This document shows, piece after piece, positions 29,938 through 32,485 of a DNA stretch of 32,485 bases. The stretch covers positions 1-32,485 of the forward strand of contig KQ964302.1 of the NCBI GenBank assembly GCA_001566295.1. The letters run 5' to 3'. The position numbers were made by a program, and so were the translations under genes. This stretch comes from Microdochium bolleyi. Taxonomy: Eukaryota; Ascomycota; Sordariomycetes; Xylariales; Microdochiaceae. The notes under the pieces were generated by a model, which was given only the letters and a program-made list of their open reading frames with translations, did no database searches and was not told where the DNA came from. Numbering within the stretch: the first letter of the stretch is position 1; each line of letters begins with the position of its first letter.

Positions 29938-31095
29938 ACGTAATCCACAAGCGAGTGGATCACACAAGCCAGTGGATCACTCTTCGGGTACTCGTAAGAC
30001 AATGTATAAGTCAATTCAACCACAACCCCTCAAATCAATTCAAACTATTCGGAATCCTCTTCTTCAGAGGTAGACTCAACTTTCTGACAGGTGCGCGCAT
30101 TATGGCCGGGCTCCGCGCAGACGCCACAGCGTCGCGCGCGCGTCTCTGTCCTCCTCGCTCGACCACCATTTTGACTCGTTTCTGCCTGCAACTGCTGCGT
30201 CGCGTCTATTTGATCCTTCAAGTCCTTTGACTGTTCAATCGTAAGGGACCCTCCTTTCTGTAATTGCTTTCTCTTCGTACGGCGACGGTGGCTGAGGCGG
30301 TCATTTGCATCTCGAAGTTCGACGAGTTCATGGCGCATAAGGGTCTGCTCGTGCACCATCAGCGAGAATTCTTTGTATAGCTGCCGCAAGCTTACAATTA
30401 TCGAAGAAGGAGAGCTACCCTGATGTCGTACGATGCGGTTCTTAATGTATTCAGTCTGTGATTCCGCCTCGGTCGGGTTATTCGGCGTCTTCGAGACCCA
30501 GGGTGGCGGCAGGCCTGCAGAACCTGGCGGAGTTGGCGTATGAGGCTTTGTATCTAGCTGTGAAATGACGTATTCCGGATCGTAGGGTACTAGGCCAGTC
30601 GATCTAAAGCCTGCCTGGATGTTCTTTTCCGTAATTGCAGCGCTGTACGCCTTCTGGAAGGCTGGGAGGAAGTCTTCCTTCGATACGTAGGTAATATGCG
30701 CCCGTATTAGACCTTCGATTTCTTTTCCGTACGCCCGTTTTAGAGGTCCAAAGCACCCAACATCGAGAGGCTGGAGCTTATGCGACGAATGAGCAGGCAT
30801 ACAGAGCGTAATTATATTCTGATCCTTGCAGTACAGCTCGAAATCGACCGAGTGGTGGCTCTCGTGGCCGTCGAGGGTAAGGAGCCGGAAAGCACCCTTC
30901 GTACGACTCTTTGTATGTAAATCGAAGTGTTTCGCCCATTCTAGACCTCGCTCGTTCGTCGTCCACCCATGTTCAGAGAGTGCGATTACCCAGTCGGGCG
31001 GTAGAGGGCTATCGGACGTCCAGGAGTCGAGGTGGACCTTGCCTGCGAAGATGATGTACGGCGGGATCCAATTGCCGGACGACCCGATACCCTGG
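29938..31095 (-). mobile_element. Remnant of a pogo/Fot1-type Tc1-mariner transposon
   Basis: The downstream end is probably ACGTAATCCACAAGCGAGTG from 29938, preceded by TA at 29936-29937, the usual pogo target dinucleotide. Just inside are two 17-bp copies of ACAAGCSAGTGGATCAC (29947-29963, 29964-29980; one mismatch), and ATCCAC/GTGGAT can pair as a hairpin. The upstream end is cut at 31095 by the LTR starting at 31096, so the other terminal repeat and the 5' part of the transposase are missing. Confidence 0.75.
30045..31095 (-). pseudogene. pogo-type transposase (DDE_1), 5'-truncated
   Basis: An uninterrupted minus-strand frame encodes the C-terminal part of a pogo/Fot1 transposase. It begins QGIGSSGNWIPPYIIFAGK-like sequence next to the break, then VIALSEHGWTTNERGLEW, LLTLDGHESHHS (second catalytic Asp in DGHxSH), ITLCMPAHSSHKLQPLDVGCFGPLK (third catalytic Asp) and FLPAFQKAY. 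A long charged helix (KEFSLMVHEQTLMRHELVEL) follows, then a CCHC zinc knuckle CGVCAEPGHNARTC and an acidic end. The N-terminal DNA-binding helix-turn-helix domains and the first catalytic Asp lie beyond the break, so it cannot be active alone. The remaining frame has no stops, so the damage seems to be the truncation rather than long decay. Confidence 0.92.
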
Positions 31096-31220
31096 TGTCA
31101 CGATCCAGCCTCTGGTGTCGGCCAGAGCACTGGGCTTCGGGGTTGCTGTCCTGGAAGTAGGTAAAGCTGTCGCAATATCACAACTGTCGAAGGCCTGGCA
31201 GTCGACCCCTGAGACTCGCC
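31096..31220 (+). mobile_element. Start of a second, related LTR in opposite orientation
   Basis: Begins TGTCACGATCCAGCC exactly where transposase similarity ends, and aligns over about 110 bp with the minus-strand LTR ending at 29931. The two LTRs therefore point outward from the transposon remnant. The right boundary is unresolved: a TGACA at about 31782-31786 could be the terminus (about 690 bp), but that is weak. No retrotransposon protein is recognised downstream. Confidence 0.5.
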
Positions 31221-32110
31221 ATACAGAGGTTCCAGGATCTGATACTGACTAGGTACATCCAAGCGGTGCTCGGTACTTACAGGAGCCAGATCTGGACCCT
31301 GAAACAATGGTCAGCTCTCCTGGACCGCATCATTCTCTGCCCCAGAGTCTGCCAACCCTCCAACCATCCAACAGCCTCGACGGCATCTTGCCGGCTGTTG
31401 TGCTGTTCTGTCTGCACATATTCGGTCCCGTCCCTGCGCACCTCGATTGCATCTCCATGCAGACCATCGCACTGAGCTCGATCTTGCTTGCAAGTCGCCT
31501 TCTAACCTCACGAAAGCCTCGCGGAGCCCCGGAGCCGGCAGCTTCTTCTCCCACCGCCGCAACACCTCACGTTCACGCAGGCATATCTTTATCGCAGCAC
31601 TCCTAATATCCATTGACGACCTTCTTATGGACTAGCTAACCCTCCCTTGCCTTTCTTTAGGCGTTCAAACTTCGATCATAAGGGCAAAAATCATGGACGT
31701 CGTTGAAGCCTTCGAGCGCGAACTCGAAACCCGCCGCCGGATCGCGCAAGAGGCTGAAGAGTTAGATAGACGACCGAGAGCCTGACAGTAGATGGCAGAT
31801 GATGCCATGTGCAAGGGTCCATATTCGTCGCCTCCGCGCTCAGAAGTGCACTTACCAAGACACTGGATTCGCCCTGGCCATTAATTCTGCAAAGATTTCC
31901 TCTTAGCTTGTAATCAGCTTCCTGTCCGGTCACTGCGGCATCCATGATGTTTTGAGGTCGAGTTTGGTATCGCGGACGCAGCGACAGACAGAAGGTGTGG
32001 GTTATCGAGGGATGAAATAGGTCAGAAGGAGCGCCGAATCCATGGTGGAGACCATCACGATTCAAGAATCTGTCCAGAGAACAATATGTCGTAAGTTCGC
32101 GAGATTCTAC
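31221..32110. other. Unresolved region, possibly LTR-retrotransposon interior or leader
   Basis: No confident gene. A short plus-strand frame from ATG at about 31693 encodes roughly 30 residues rich in Glu and Arg (VVEAFERELETRRRIAQEAE) before a stop, which could be a remnant of gag, but this is speculative. The minus-strand frame 31691-32065 begins at TTG and shows no domain. Confidence 0.3.
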
Positions 32111-32485
32111 TTACTCCAGCCTTAAAGTCATGAAGATATTATTGTCCCCTGCAACATAATCCCCAAACGGTCGACCCATCTCAAACCCAAAGCTCTCGTA
32201 AAGTCGTCGAGCGGCCGAAAAGTCCTTACTGATTCCCGTTTCCAAGCTCAATTGGGTGTACTTCCTGGATCTTGCCACAGCGATGATGTGTTACACAAGC
32301 GCTCTCCCGACCCCCTTCCGCGTGTGGTCGCGAGCAGTACGCATAGACTTGATCTCGCCGTATCTCGGACCAATTTCTTTCAATGCCCCGCATCCTAGAA
32401 GATGATCCCCTTCCCAGGCCGTGTAGAAGGTGATATTGGGTTGCTGGAGCTGGGGGAGATCCAGGACGTAGGTGGTTTCTGGGGG
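32111..32485 (-). pseudogene. GNAT-family N-acetyltransferase with internal stop; 5' end beyond window
   Basis: GNAT enzymes transfer acetyl from acetyl-CoA to amines. The minus-strand frame reads TFYTAWEGDHLLGCGALKEI, then EIKSMRTARDHTRKGVGRALV, a TAA stop (32291-32293), and in the same frame HIIAVARSRKYTQLSLETG, then SAARRLYESFGFEMGRPFGDY and the end at TAA 32111. Motif A for acetyl-CoA (R-x-x-G-x-G/A, here RKGVGRAL), strand beta5 LSLETG and the ARRLYESFGF motif B are all present. The stop falls where related proteins commonly have Gln (ALVQHII), so CAA to TAA, a CpA-to-TpA change, is the simplest history. Apart from this codon the visible part is intact. Confidence 0.85.

Noticed and set aside
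31691..32065. Minus-strand frame of 124 codons next to the acetyltransferase
   Set aside because: Begins at TTG, shows no domain and is not needed to explain the acetyltransferase frame.

Overview
The window looks like the genome of a filamentous ascomycete (Pezizomycotina, probably a plant-associated Sordariomycete). Genes carry short GT-AG introns (46-141 nt) and belong to typical fungal families: cutinase, fungal rhodopsin-like membrane protein, Zn(II)2Cys6 regulators, a Dal5-type MFS permease, HET and STAND/NB-ARC-TPR proteins, plus pogo/Fot1 and LTR elements. The genus is inference. All exon structures below were built by hand from splice sites and reading-phase arithmetic; no database search was run.

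Left part (1-5 kb), all on the minus strand: the 5' portion of a secreted cutinase running off the window edge, a 102-bp tandem duplication, a predicted OTT_1508-like nucleic-acid deaminase, and a six-exon seven-helix membrane protein. A broken HET-domain gene follows at 6.2-6.5 kb.

Central part (6.6-15.7 kb), the best-preserved block: a Zn2Cys6 regulator and a Dal5-family transporter (minus), then a metallo-beta-lactamase-fold hydrolase and a type I Baeyer-Villiger monooxygenase (plus). Transporter and hydrolase share a 758-bp divergent promoter. Oxygenase, possible lactonase, importer and regulator together suggest a small catabolic cluster that opens a ketone or cyclic substrate through an ester or lactone. 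This is the strongest candidate for an undescribed system.

Right part (16-32.5 kb), mostly a gene graveyard: an alpha/beta-hydrolase C-terminus, a frameshifted regulator fused tail-to-tail to a truncated second metallo-beta-lactamase gene, a 74-bp poly-G run, an orphan two-exon gene beside a truncated Zn2Cys6 regulator, and a STAND (NB-ARC-TPR) pseudogene with a stop in its Walker A motif. Then come a second HET fragment and a pogo transposon remnant flanked by two related LTRs in inverted orientation. An acetyltransferase gene with an internal stop runs off the right edge. Two of the stop mutations (HET and acetyltransferase) fit CpA-to-TpA change, as expected from repeat-induced point mutation. 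No rRNA, tRNA or CRISPR array was recognised.
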